Positions 47,775 to 57,904 of a stretch of 64,000 bases of DNA are shown here, piece by piece. The notes below the pieces were generated by a model, which was not told the origin of the DNA, ran no database searches, and saw nothing but the letters and a program-made list of their open reading frames with translations. Positions within the stretch are counted from its first letter, which is position 1. The number at the start of each line of letters is the position of its first letter. Made by a program: the position numbers and the translations under genes. The stretch spans positions 1-64,000 of the forward strand of contig JAPPLI010000208.1 in assembly GCA_028819495.1 (NCBI GenBank). Reading direction: 5' to 3'. This DNA is from Gammaproteobacteria bacterium (GTDB lineage Bacteria; Pseudomonadota; Gammaproteobacteria; Eutrophobiales; Eutrophobiaceae).

Positions 47775-50700
47775 ATGACTACTGAACAAACCCTTTGGGG
47801 GACAGAGGAATCCCCTTATAACCTCAATCCACCTGATAATTCACTGTGGCGATTGGTTAAACGCCTCTATGGTGAAGGTTATGATTTGAGAGATGAGGCA
47901 TTTACCGAAGCAGTCAACTCTCACATGAGATTCTATACAATTCCAATTGGGAACGGTGTTATTTCCATCCACATCGAAGCATTGCCGCCTGATCAACAAC
48001 AGGTGGCGCTACGCGCAACTGAATCTTGGGCGATGCTTATCGGGCATACCATTGCCATTGATAACCGCCCTGTCACTGAAGACCACGCCCCCACGCTGCT
48101 TTTCACCAATGAAGACGCCGATTTCGCAACGGGCAGCAATTATATTGCCGGTTACGAATATGAAAGAGAATACGACCGACTGAGCGGCATGTGGGACACA
48201 TGGGGAATTAACGGGACGATTAATGTGCCCGCACATTACTACGACAATCTGAACAGAATATCTGCCTATGTCCACGAAATCGGTCATTCTCTCCGCCTTG
48301 ATCATCCTGGCCCGTATCCTGGTTTAAATGAGGAGGGCGTCTGGGATTTAAGCACTTTTTCAAACGGCGACCCCTTGGACCAGTTCGATGCCCGCGTTCT
48401 GCCCAATGACCATGACCGCTTCACCGTCATGACTTACTTTAATCCCCTGGATGAAGAGCAGCGTGAAATTCAGTATGAGCCCGTTACCCCGATGCTCGCA
48501 GACGTCCTGAGCATTCAATTGCTGTACGGCAAGGGCAAGGAAATCCACCACGGCGATACGGTTTATGGAGTCAATGCCGATACAGATTCCTTCCTCGAAC
48601 ACTACTTCCCCGACATGGCTGAGGAAAACTACGCGATGACCCTGGTGGATACCGGCGGTTATGACACGCTGGATTTCTCCGACCACGACCCGGCGGCGCA
48701 CGATCAAACACTGCGCCTTAACCTCAACCCCTACTGGAGTTCGGATGTGTATAACACGCCGGGCAACGTCGTCATTGGCCCGGACACCTGGATTGAGCGG
48801 GCCGTAGGCGGTGTGGGCGACGATCACATTACCGGCAATATCATTGACAATGATCTCGTTGGCAACGGCGGTGATGACACGCTGCTGGGCGGGCCCGGAA
48901 ACGACACGCTACGCGGCGGACCCGGTCGCGACACCCTGGACGGGCACACCGGTAGTGATACCGCCGATTACTCGGACTCCCCTGCCGGTGTGGACGTGCG
49001 CCTGGATACCAATACTGTATCGGGGGGCGATGCAGCCGGTGATACCTTGATTTCAATCGAAAACCTCACTGGTTCGCGTTACCAGGACACCTTAACCGGC
49101 GATGCCGGCGATAACACCCTGGAGGGTGGCCCCGGGGCCGACCGGCTGGACGGCGGCCCGGGCCGGGACACTGCCGCCTACACCACCTCTGACGACCGGG
49201 TTGAGATAAACCTGAGCGCAGGCAGCATCACCGGCGCCGATGCCGCGGGCGATACGTTCCTGGCCATTGAGAACCTGACGGGCTCCGGATACGACGACAG
49301 TTTAACCGGTGATGCCGGCGATAACGTCCTGGCGGGTGGGGCAGGCGCCGACATCCTGGTTGGCGGGCCGGGTCTTGATACGGCGAGTTACCTGGGTTCC
49401 GATACGCCGGTCACCGTGCGCCTGCACTCCTTTCTGGCCACCGGTGGCGATGCAGAGGGAGATGTCTTCGGCGCCACCGTGACCGTCTCCTACGCGCAGT
49501 CCGACGGCACTACGACAACAGAATCCCTGCCCGACATCGAGAACCTGGCCGGATCGGTATACGACGATGTACTGGCCGGCGACCGGCGGGATAACGTGTT
49601 GAACGGTCATGCCGGCAACGACAAACTGTACGGCGGCCCGGGCGGTGGCGATGACACACTGTCAGGCGGCAGTGGCGATGACTCCCTGTTCGGCGGGCTC
49701 GGCATGGATATGCTTGCCGGCGAGGCCGGACACGACGTCCTCATCGGCGGCATGGGTAATGACATCCTGGATGGCGGCAATGGCGATGATACGTTGCGTG
49801 GCGGTCCGGGCGCTGATGTATTGATAGGCGGGGCAGGTCTTGATACCGCTGATTATTCCAGTTCGGAGAATGCCGTTACCGTGCGACTGCACTCGCTGGC
49901 AGCCTTAGGCGGCGATGCGGCGGGCGACACCTTCGGCAATACCGTCCCCGTTGCATACCGGGAAACGGACGGGAGTACAGAGACCGAAGCGTTGCCCGAC
50001 ATCGAGAACCTGACAGGGTCGGCATATAACGACGTGCTGGCCGGTGACCGGCGCGATAACCTTCTCATCGGCGGCGCCGGGTACGACACCTTATACGGTG
50101 GGCCCGGCGGCGGCAATGACACCTTGCTCGGCAATGACGGCAACGATACCTTATACGGCGGATTGGGTGATGACGCGCTTCACGGCGAGGCGGGTGATGA
50201 CCAACTCAATGGCGGTCCTGGCGACGATATCCTGCTGGGTGGCGCGGGCCGTAATACCTTGGACGGCGGGCCAGGCCAGGATACTGCGAGTTTTGAATTT
50301 GCCGCCGCCGGCATCACGGCAAACCTGGACGACCCGGCGGAATCGGGTGACCTGGTCAGACAGAATACGCTGGTGTCCATCGAGAACCTGGCCGGTTCAG
50401 ACCATAATGATACATTGATCGGCGATGCCGATAATAACATTCTGGCTGGCCTGAACGGTGACGACACGTTACATGGTGGCCCGGGGGATGACGTACTACG
50501 CGGCGGGCCAGGCGCCGATGTCCTGGAAGGCGGCGCCGGCACGGACACCGCCGATTACAGTCAGGCGGCGTTCGGGATCCTCCACACGGAAGGGGATACG
50601 CTGAACGACATAGAAATCATCATCGGTTCGGACTATCGCGACCACCTGTTTGGTCCCGACACCCAACCGCATGACTCGTACGCTTCAACAGGAACGTTTA

Positions 50701-51191
50701 CTTACTATCCGAGCATAACCAGTGACGATATCACCATTCAAGGCGGTGCCGGTAATGATGAAATCCATTCCAACACCGGCAACGACACCTTGTATGGTGG
50801 TCCTGGTGACGATGACATTATAAGCATGGGCGGCAACAATACCCTGTACGGCGGTCCGGGGGATGATCGACTGAGAGCAAACGAAGCAGGCAATAATATC
50901 TTCCATCCGGGCGTAGGAGATAACAAGATACATGTTGGAGAGGGACCTGACACTGTCGTCATCGCACTGAAATCTGATATTGCACGGGGTGGAATAGACC
51001 TTATTGATGGCTTCAACCCCGCTGAAGACAGGATAGACCTACGCGCGTTCAGCCTGGACGATGAATATGAACTAAACCTTTTCCTGAATGCCAACAACGA
51101 CATGGAGTTGGATCTCACGGACGCCGGCGGCGGCACTATCTGGTTCCTGGACATTGCCGACCCACCGCCGGATGAAGTGTTCATCACTTGA
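47775..51191 (+). CDS. serralysin-like M10 metallopeptidase with long RTX repeat region
   Basis: Zinc site YVHEIGHSLRLDHPG, Met-turn TVMTYFNP, many GGxGxDxLxG nonapeptides. Confidence 0.92.
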   Translation: MTTEQTLWGTEESPYNLNPPDNSLWRLVKRLYGEGYDLRDEAFTEAVNSHMRFYTIPIGNGVISIHIEALPPDQQQVALRATESWAMLIGHTIAIDNRPVTEDHAPTLLFTNEDADFATGSNYIAGYEYEREYDRLSGMWDTWGINGTINVPAHYYDNLNRISAYVHEIGHSLRLDHPGPYPGLNEEGVWDLSTFSNGDPLDQFDARVLPNDHDRFTVMTYFNPLDEEQREIQYEPVTPMLADVLSIQLLYGKGKEIHHGDTVYGVNADTDSFLEHYFPDMAEENYAMTLVDTGGYDTLDFSDHDPAAHDQTLRLNLNPYWSSDVYNTPGNVVIGPDTWIERAVGGVGDDHITGNIIDNDLVGNGGDDTLLGGPGNDTLRGGPGRDTLDGHTGSDTADYSDSPAGVDVRLDTNTVSGGDAAGDTLISIENLTGSRYQDTLTGDAGDNTLEGGPGADRLDGGPGRDTAAYTTSDDRVEINLSAGSITGADAAGDTFLAIENLTGSGYDDSLTGDAGDNVLAGGAGADILVGGPGLDTASYLGSDTPVTVRLHSFLATGGDAEGDVFGATVTVSYAQSDGTTTTESLPDIENLAGSVYDDVLAGDRRDNVLNGHAGNDKLYGGPGGGDDTLSGGSGDDSLFGGLGMDMLAGEAGHDVLIGGMGNDILDGGNGDDTLRGGPGADVLIGGAGLDTADYSSSENAVTVRLHSLAALGGDAAGDTFGNTVPVAYRETDGSTETEALPDIENLTGSAYNDVLAGDRRDNLLIGGAGYDTLYGGPGGGNDTLLGNDGNDTLYGGLGDDALHGEAGDDQLNGGPGDDILLGGAGRNTLDGGPGQDTASFEFAAAGITANLDDPAESGDLVRQNTLVSIENLAGSDHNDTLIGDADNNILAGLNGDDTLHGGPGDDVLRGGPGADVLEGGAGTDTADYSQAAFGILHTEGDTLNDIEIIIGSDYRDHLFGPDTQPHDSYASTGTFTYYPSITSDDITIQGGAGNDEIHSNTGNDTLYGGPGDDDIISMGGNNTLYGGPGDDRLRANEAGNNIFHPGVGDNKIHVGEGPDTVVIALKSDIARGGIDLIDGFNPAEDRIDLRAFSLDDEYELNLFLNANNDMELDLTDAGGGTIWFLDIADPPPDEVFIT

Positions 51192-51263
51192 GTTGACAAC
51201 AGGCACGAAAGCGCGAAATACTAAGGAAGTTGGTTTATGCACAGGCTGCCCGATTACTATTTA

Positions 51264-51305
51264 GGAAGCTCTGAACAAGTCCATCCTGGACTTGTCAGAT
51301 GTTCC
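51264..51305. repeat. Hairpin repeat GGAAGCTCTGAACAAGTCCATCCTGGACTTGTCAGATGTTCC
   Basis: Inverse-orientation match to the fifth hairpin of the lipB-lipA array (30624-30660). Confidence 0.75.
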
Positions 51306-51343
51306 TTTATTCTGTCTCATTTGTTTCTGAACCGGGACAAGAC

Positions 51344-51799
51344 ATGAAGATATACGCAGATACGTCAGTTTTTGGCGGTGTATTTGACCAGGAATTCTCT
51401 GAGCCCAGCAAACAATTTTTTGATGAGATTGATGCCGGGCGGTTTATCCTGGTTACCTCCGCCGTTGTTGCAGCAGAGATTGAACCGGCGCCTGATAAAA
51501 TCCGGTCATTTTTTGCCGGATATACTGAGGCGGCCACCATTGTAGATGTCAGTGGAGAAGCCTTGGAGCTTAGACTGAATTACATTAAGTCAGGTGTGGT
51601 TACTGAGGCTTCACTTGATGACGCCCTGCATGTTGCTGTCGCTACAGTATCAGGCTGTGATCTCATAGTAAGTTGGAATTTCAGACATATCGTTCATTTT
51701 CAAAAAATCCCGAAATATAATGCAGTCAACAGGCTGAATGGGCATAACCACATTGGTATATATTCTCCGTTAGAGGTAATTCAATATGACAACTCGTGA
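51344..51799 (+). CDS. PIN-domain protein (VapC-like)
   Basis: MKIYADTSVFGGVFD...LDDALHVAVATVSGCDLIVSWNFRHIV; ATG 51344 preferred over 51299. Confidence 0.82.
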   Translation: MKIYADTSVFGGVFDQEFSEPSKQFFDEIDAGRFILVTSAVVAAEIEPAPDKIRSFFAGYTEAATIVDVSGEALELRLNYIKSGVVTEASLDDALHVAVATVSGCDLIVSWNFRHIVHFQKIPKYNAVNRLNGHNHIGIYSPLEVIQYDNS

Positions 51800-51950
51800 A
51801 CCGGAATGTGTAACCTTGAAGCGTCGCGGCGCGGAGCATGTCGCACAATTATTGTCAGGGAAGTCAAAACGGGAAGAGTTGGAGTTCTGGGATAAACGCA
51901 CTGAAAGCTTACGCTCTCAACAAAAATCGAAGCGATCAGACGCCGGATAA
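51786..51950 (+). CDS. candidate small antitoxin partner of the PIN protein
   Basis: 54 aa MTTREPECVTLKRRGAEHVAQLLSGKSKREELEFWDKRTESLRSQQKSKRSDAG*; overlaps the PIN 3' end; below the track cutoff. Confidence 0.65.
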   Translation: MTTREPECVTLKRRGAEHVAQLLSGKSKREELEFWDKRTESLRSQQKSKRSDAG

Positions 51951-52166
51951 GACGCACCATAGCACGGCACTGGCATAGTCAGAGAAAGGCATGTTTCACA
52001 CCGGGTTATCAGTCCTGGTCCAAAATATTTTCCAACGCCGGAGATTGCCGCCGATGAGGCACCAAAGCCTGCTGGATCCGGGCCGACTTCGTAAATGATG
52101 CATATTTGGCTGTATATCCAGAGGGGGCTTCCTGCAAAATCAAGCTTTTACTAAGATGGTGTTTGG

Positions 52167-55100
52167 TTATTCCGGGCCGAAGACCAGTTCGGGCACAACG
52201 ATCTCCCAGGCATCACATTTGATGCGGTCCTGGTACTCAGGCTGTGACTGCTCCCGGGTACGGGTTACGATTGCCAGTACTTTTGCGGACAGGCAGCGCT
52301 TTCCCGCCGGCGCAGTGAATTTCTTTGCGAGGCGCCCTACCCTGTTGCCGGCCTGGTTGAGCAGTTCCCAGCGTCCTTGTTCGGTCTGGCGTGCTTGCAG
52401 GGGGTCGCCGGGATGAAGCGCGGCAATGTGGCGGTGCACACGGTGGCCTGCGTAGTAGTAACCTGCAAAGCCTATATCAATTTCATCGAGTTTCGGCCTT
52501 TTATACTCATAATAAAGCTCGGGGACGGGTGGCGATAGTTGGACGGGGTCACGATACAGTACGGAAGAATGTCCTCCCAGTGAGTGCATGATATGTCCCT
52601 TTTTGCTTTCAGATTCATCAAGGCATAGCAGCGTAAGTGTCTGCCGAGCCCGCGTCATGGCAACGTAATACAGTCTGCGGGGGGCGTCCTGGTCTTCCGT
52701 CTTTCTGTCACGCTTCCCCCATCCTCCATCCAGTACCACCACGTGCTCGAACTCCAGCCCTTTGGCGCCGTGGGCAGTGAGCAACAACAGGCCGTTCTGA
52801 CGCAGCCGCGCGTCCCGGCTCCATTCAGCCAGCCATTCGATGAACTGGATAACCGGTATATCCGCATCCCTCGATCCGATTTCCTGCTGGTATGCAGTTA
52901 CAGCCTCCCGCAACAATTCGACCCAGGGGGTTTGTCGCTGCTGGTTCAGCCAGGCATCGAGTTCAGATATTTTGACCACCTTCCTGTTGTCTTGCCTCAA
53001 CCAGTTCATACAAGCCTGGGTTTCCCGCAGGCGCCAGACATTCGGAAGTTCCTCGTTGCCCAACTGTACGGGAATACTTTCGTGTTCACAGTAGCCGCGT
53101 ATCGGGTCGAGGTACTTCCATTCACGGACAATGACTGCACATTTCGACCAATCCCAATCTTCCGCAAGCCCGGCCAGCCGTTGCAACTCCAACATAGCCG
53201 CCTGTGCCTGTGATACTGAATTTTCTCCCATCGGCAATACTTGTACCCTTCCCTCGCTTACCGGGTCGACTTTGCTCCACTCGCCACCGTGGGGTTGTTT
53301 TGCCCGCGCCTTGTTGATCCTGATAGGGTGTTCGGTTTTCATCCTATCGCGCGCCGGCTCGATCAACGCGTTGCTCGCGCTGATGATGTGAGAAGTGGAA
53401 CGGTAGTTATCCGTAAGATAGACCGGTTTCACTTTGTAGTCCTGCTCAAAGCGACGGATATATTTTACTGACGCGTCTTTGAAGGCATAGATGTTTTGGT
53501 CATCATCGCCGACCGCGAACAAGGTCAGCTTGGCGTCCTCGTCCGGCAGAGTGCGCCCCGCAAGGGCGGCGATGAGTTCATATTCTTCCTGGCCTATGTC
53601 CTGGTATTCGTCCACCAGGATCCAGCGAAAACCGGTCAGCAGTCGTTCTCGCTGTTCATTAGCGTCTTCTGCTTCCAAACCATCGCCGCGCAGCAGGGCT
53701 GTCGCGTCCTGAAGCAAGGACTTGAAAACATCGTCACCGGGGATTTCAGAACGTTCGCTGAAACTAGCTCCCACCAGACGCATCGCCAGGCTATGACAGG
53801 TAAGTACCAGCACGCCTCGAGCGTCATCACCGACCAGGTCCGCGAGGCGTTGGCGGATTTCTACCGCGGCATGGCGATTGTAAGCCAGCGCCAGGATGCC
53901 GCGTGGATTTTCACGTCTGACTCTTAGCAAGTAGGCGATGCGATGCACCAGCACCCGCGTTTTGCCGGAACCGGGACCGGCCAATACCAGCATATTGGTC
54001 TGTTCGCGGTCGTCGGCGACAATGCGTTGTTGCACGGGATTATCAAGACATTCGACGATGTTGCGCCAGGATTCCGGCGTAGTCTGTCGTTTGATTTCCT
54101 TATCGACATCGGGAAGCCAGTCATCCAGGAAATCATCCTGCTTCTGTTTGAAGTAATCCAGCACCAGAGTCAGCGCTTTTTTCATATCTTCCAGGCCAAG
54201 CTGCGCATACGCTTTCATAATGTGGATCTGGATGGTCTGGCCCACGTAATGATCCTTGAGTGGCGCAAAGTCGGTGTTGTGAAAGCCGCGCTTGCCTTGT
54301 TTCCCCTGCGTCAGGCGGATGGTCATGGCCGGACGAAATACAGCAAGGCCCTTGTTCAAGCGTAGCACCTCCAGTTCGTGTAACCACAGCAGGGCGCGTT
54401 CCATCAGTTTATTCGGGTTTTTCATCTCCTGTTTCAATACGACATCGGACTCAAGGGCCTTGAGCAGTTTACCCATAGTCGTCTCGGCCAGCAGGTCGAG
54501 ACCGCGACTACCGGACGGTAGGCTATCAAGCAGGTGCTTCAACAAGCATGCGGCTGCGGAACGGCGCAGTTCCGCCGTTTTTTCCAATGCCGACCATTCA
54601 CGTTCCAGTGTTACTCGCACTGTCTCCGCATCCAGCTTGCGTACACTGAGGCTACTGCCGCCGCCGTCTTCACTACGGCCGTCGGCGCCAAGACTACGCA
54701 GGATACGCAACAATCGTTCCGGCAAGGCCTGTTCATGGCCGGCATCCTTGAGTTGCTGGTTAAGCCGGCGCAGGTGCAACGGCCAGGCATCGCCCTTACC
54801 CATGTCCGGTGCCGCCTCTCGGAGGCGCTCGATCAGCGCACGTTCCAACGCTGCCGCCTCACTCATTCGTTTTTCCGATGAGCGCGCCACGCCGTAATGC
54901 ACATACGCAGTCAATGCGGTGTCGTTACTGGCGATCCCCAGTTTCTCCAGGTCGTACAATGCGGCGCGCAGCCCTTCGGCATTCATATCTGCAATACCGA
55001 TTAGCTCGTCTGTGGAAATGCCTTTATCTGGATTGGCCTCGATCAAGGTTTCCACAATACTTAGCAACTGCTTTCCATATTTGTCCTGAATATCCGTTTT

Positions 55101-57338
55101 GTTAAGTCTGGCCTGTGCCTGTTCGACTGAATCCACCCGTAAAGAGGATGGGAAAACCTGTACCTGGTTCTCTTCCCGGGACAGTAACTTTGCTTCCTCC
55201 AACCAGGCGATGGCAGTGCGCACCCGAGTGTCGTCGGTTGCCGAGTCCCGCTCGAACACCTTGTCCTCCTCGTCCAGTAGAATCTCACCGGCAGTAGCCA
55301 CTACTTCACCCTGTCCATACTTTTTCCGATCCAGGCGGCGCAAGGCTTTCAGAATACTGTGAATTTCCCGCTGATTAAGTCGTGCACGACTCGACAGCAT
55401 GAACTGCTGTTCCACGTCCTCCAGTGTATAAAACAACACACAGCGTGCTGGTTGCCGGTCGCGCCCGGCGCGTCCAGCTTCCTGTAGGTAGTTCTCCAAT
55501 GAGCCAGGGATATCGGCGTGTACCACCAAGCGCACGTCCGGCTTGTCGATGCCCATACCGAACGCGTTGGTAGCGACGATTACCCGCGACTCACCGCCGA
55601 TAAAACGTTGTTGCACGTCCTTTTTGCTTTCCGGCTGCAGGCCGGCGTGAAAATAGTCCGCGGCAACTTCCTTGACGCCCAGAAATTTCGCGAGTTCCTC
55701 GGTGTCTTTGCGCTTTGCGCAATAGACGATGGCGCTGCCCGTATCCTGATCCAGACAATCGCTGATCACCTGATGGACACGAAAATGCTTTTCTCCTCCG
55801 GTGGTAGACCAAACTTCAAAGTCCAAGTTGTCACGCCTGGCGCCGCCGTCAAAAACCTTCATATCGATAGTCAGTCTCTCCTGCAAATGCCCCACTATGT
55901 CCTCCACCACGTCCGGCTTGGCGGTGGCGGTCAGGCATATCAACGGCGGAACTGGTTCATCTCCCGCTTTCTCGCGTATAAAACGCGCTACATAGCGGTA
56001 ATCAGGGCGAAAATCATGCCCCCACTTCGACAGGCAATGCGCCTCATCCAACACCCAGGCGCCTATCTCCCGCTGCGCCAGCGCACGGCGCACGGATCGG
56101 TTGCGTAATTGCTCCGGCGAAATGAGAAGAATACCGACATCACCCAGGCGCACCTTGTCCAGGGCATCACTGCGCTCCGGCAGGGATAACAACCCGTTCA
56201 CCGCCACACTGCAATCAATCCCGTTTTTCTCCAGTCCGGCCACCTGATCCGCCATCAGCGCCACCAGCGGTGAGATGACTACAGTGAGAGCGCCGGTCTT
56301 GTCATAGCGGGACAGGGCCGCGATCTGGTAACAAAGGGATTTGCCGGTGCCCGTGGGCAGGATGCCCAGCACGTACTCACCTACCAGCGCCGCCTCAACG
56401 ATGGATTGCTGCATGGGTTTCCCTTGCTCATCCACCGGTTCCTGTCTGAAATCACTGAAACCGAACCAGCGCCGGAGTTCCTTTTTTGCATCGTGCCGCT
56501 CCCAGCACCAACGGCAAGCAGGGTCAGTACAGGCCAGGTCGCGCATGCGGCGCACCAATCGCCCTGCATCAGGAAACTGGTGGCGCACCCAGGGCGGCAT
56601 CACCGAGTCACCCCCGGCTACCGATAGCCAAGCCAGTGCATAAGCCAACGGCCATGACTGCTGCCGGGCATTGGCCGTGATGTCATGGCTGTAGGTGGCG
56701 CAGGCGTTTCCCTGCAACAGTCTGGCAAGCGCTGCTCCGACCTCCACGTCAGCAGGTCGGGATGATGAACGTATCTCGGTGAAAAAAGCACCGAAACCAG
56801 CGCTGCTATCCGTTGCCGTCGTCAACCAGTGCCAGACAGTCAACAGGTCCGGGTTGGTGCCGACCAGCTTTTGCAGTTCCTGGCGCTGCTCAACAAATAC
56901 CTGCAGAACAAGTTCCGCATCCTTGAGCGGATCATTCTGGTAGCCTCGTACCAGTTGTCCGTCCTGGTAATGTTTCACCAGGTGATGGTAGGGATTACGA
57001 GGGAACGCCAGAGGATTCAAGCGCAATGTATCGATCGGAGGCAACTTCAACAACTGAATACCCGGCTGCGCGGCGCGCAGGTGAGGAATGTCAAATTCAA
57101 TCAGGTTATGGCCCAACAGGTAATCCGTTCCGACTGCCAACTCATCCAGCTTTGACAATGCCCTGTTCAAGTCTCTACGCTGGGAATTTCCAGGATAAAC
57201 CAATGATTCACCAGTGTCCGAGCGCACCGCAGCGAAAGCATGGATGCGTCTGTCCTGTTTCCCGACTTCCAGATCAAGTGAAAGGCAGCAATGGGGAAAG
57301 TGTCCCTTTTTATTTAACGACCGGTTCTCTCTGTTCAC
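52167..57338 (-). CDS. DEDD-exonuclease / RecQ helicase / UvrD-type helicase fusion
   Basis: 1723 aa; LSLDLEVGKQ...LLGHNLIEFDIPHL; GILPTGTGKSLCYQI, LDEAHCLSKWGHDFRPDY, QEAGRAGRD; second helicase LVLAGPGSGKTRVLVHRIAYLL, LVDEYQDIGQEEYELI, LLTAHGAKGLEFEHVVVLDGGW, YVAMTRARQTLTLL. Confidence 0.93.
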   Translation of the reverse strand: MNRENRSLNKKGHFPHCCLSLDLEVGKQDRRIHAFAAVRSDTGESLVYPGNSQRRDLNRALSKLDELAVGTDYLLGHNLIEFDIPHLRAAQPGIQLLKLPPIDTLRLNPLAFPRNPYHHLVKHYQDGQLVRGYQNDPLKDAELVLQVFVEQRQELQKLVGTNPDLLTVWHWLTTATDSSAGFGAFFTEIRSSSRPADVEVGAALARLLQGNACATYSHDITANARQQSWPLAYALAWLSVAGGDSVMPPWVRHQFPDAGRLVRRMRDLACTDPACRWCWERHDAKKELRRWFGFSDFRQEPVDEQGKPMQQSIVEAALVGEYVLGILPTGTGKSLCYQIAALSRYDKTGALTVVISPLVALMADQVAGLEKNGIDCSVAVNGLLSLPERSDALDKVRLGDVGILLISPEQLRNRSVRRALAQREIGAWVLDEAHCLSKWGHDFRPDYRYVARFIREKAGDEPVPPLICLTATAKPDVVEDIVGHLQERLTIDMKVFDGGARRDNLDFEVWSTTGGEKHFRVHQVISDCLDQDTGSAIVYCAKRKDTEELAKFLGVKEVAADYFHAGLQPESKKDVQQRFIGGESRVIVATNAFGMGIDKPDVRLVVHADIPGSLENYLQEAGRAGRDRQPARCVLFYTLEDVEQQFMLSSRARLNQREIHSILKALRRLDRKKYGQGEVVATAGEILLDEEDKVFERDSATDDTRVRTAIAWLEEAKLLSREENQVQVFPSSLRVDSVEQAQARLNKTDIQDKYGKQLLSIVETLIEANPDKGISTDELIGIADMNAEGLRAALYDLEKLGIASNDTALTAYVHYGVARSSEKRMSEAAALERALIERLREAAPDMGKGDAWPLHLRRLNQQLKDAGHEQALPERLLRILRSLGADGRSEDGGGSSLSVRKLDAETVRVTLEREWSALEKTAELRRSAAACLLKHLLDSLPSGSRGLDLLAETTMGKLLKALESDVVLKQEMKNPNKLMERALLWLHELEVLRLNKGLAVFRPAMTIRLTQGKQGKRGFHNTDFAPLKDHYVGQTIQIHIMKAYAQLGLEDMKKALTLVLDYFKQKQDDFLDDWLPDVDKEIKRQTTPESWRNIVECLDNPVQQRIVADDREQTNMLVLAGPGSGKTRVLVHRIAYLLRVRRENPRGILALAYNRHAAVEIRQRLADLVGDDARGVLVLTCHSLAMRLVGASFSERSEIPGDDVFKSLLQDATALLRGDGLEAEDANEQRERLLTGFRWILVDEYQDIGQEEYELIAALAGRTLPDEDAKLTLFAVGDDDQNIYAFKDASVKYIRRFEQDYKVKPVYLTDNYRSTSHIISASNALIEPARDRMKTEHPIRINKARAKQPHGGEWSKVDPVSEGRVQVLPMGENSVSQAQAAMLELQRLAGLAEDWDWSKCAVIVREWKYLDPIRGYCEHESIPVQLGNEELPNVWRLRETQACMNWLRQDNRKVVKISELDAWLNQQRQTPWVELLREAVTAYQQEIGSRDADIPVIQFIEWLAEWSRDARLRQNGLLLLTAHGAKGLEFEHVVVLDGGWGKRDRKTEDQDAPRRLYYVAMTRARQTLTLLCLDESESKKGHIMHSLGGHSSVLYRDPVQLSPPVPELYYEYKRPKLDEIDIGFAGYYYAGHRVHRHIAALHPGDPLQARQTEQGRWELLNQAGNRVGRLAKKFTAPAGKRCLSAKVLAIVTRTREQSQPEYQDRIKCDAWEIVVPELVFGPE

Positions 57339-57407
57339 CTATGACAGCTCACGGGTTCATGTAGATTTGATAAAAATTTCTGTCACATTATATCTTGTCT
57401 TTTGCTT

Positions 57408-57419
57408 TATCATATGATA
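57408..57419. promoter_or_regulatory. perfect palindrome upstream of the Xre-RES module
   Basis: TATCATATGATA in an AT-rich divergent intergenic region. Confidence 0.4.
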
Positions 57420-57451
57420 TATTATAAACTCTCACTTGAGAATAACCTCTT

Positions 57452-57904
57452 ATGGCAAAAAGCATGACAAGTAAGGTATTCAGGCCTGGTACGACAGGCG
57501 ATCTGTTCTGGCAACAATTAGGTGTACCCGGACGCGGGCCGCGCTTATTCGAACAACTGGAAGCAGGCTTCCACTACCGCTTCTTTGTTTTGCTGGCCGA
57601 ATTGTCAGGATTGCAGAAAAAACAACTTTCCACCTTGCTGGCAATTTCTCCTGCCACCCTGGCACGGCGCGCTAACACAGGCCGTTTTACCCCTGCTGAG
57701 AGTGACCGGCTGTTTCGTTGCGCAGAAATTCTTAAGGCTGCTATTGATCTTTTTGAGGGTGATCAGAACGGGGCATGTCGCTGGATGATAAACCCAAGTA
57801 TCGGGTTGAACGGCAAGGCCCCCATAGAGATGCTGCGTAGCGCAACGGAAGCAAGCGCCGTAGAAGACCTGATCGGCCGAATGGAGCATGGGGTCATTGC
57901 GTGA
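57452..57904 (+). CDS. Xre/MbcA/ParS-type antitoxin (DUF2384)
   Basis: 150 aa; GLQKKQLSTLLAISPATLARRANTGRFTPAESDRLFRCAEILKAAIDLFEGD...WMINPSIGLNGKAPIEML. Confidence 0.92.
   Translation: MAKSMTSKVFRPGTTGDLFWQQLGVPGRGPRLFEQLEAGFHYRFFVLLAELSGLQKKQLSTLLAISPATLARRANTGRFTPAESDRLFRCAEILKAAIDLFEGDQNGACRWMINPSIGLNGKAPIEMLRSATEASAVEDLIGRMEHGVIA

Noticed and set aside
48790-50900. Regular short repeats resembling a CRISPR or satellite array
   Set aside because: They are GGxGxDxLxG-encoding RTX codons within one open frame, without constant-length repeat/spacer structure.
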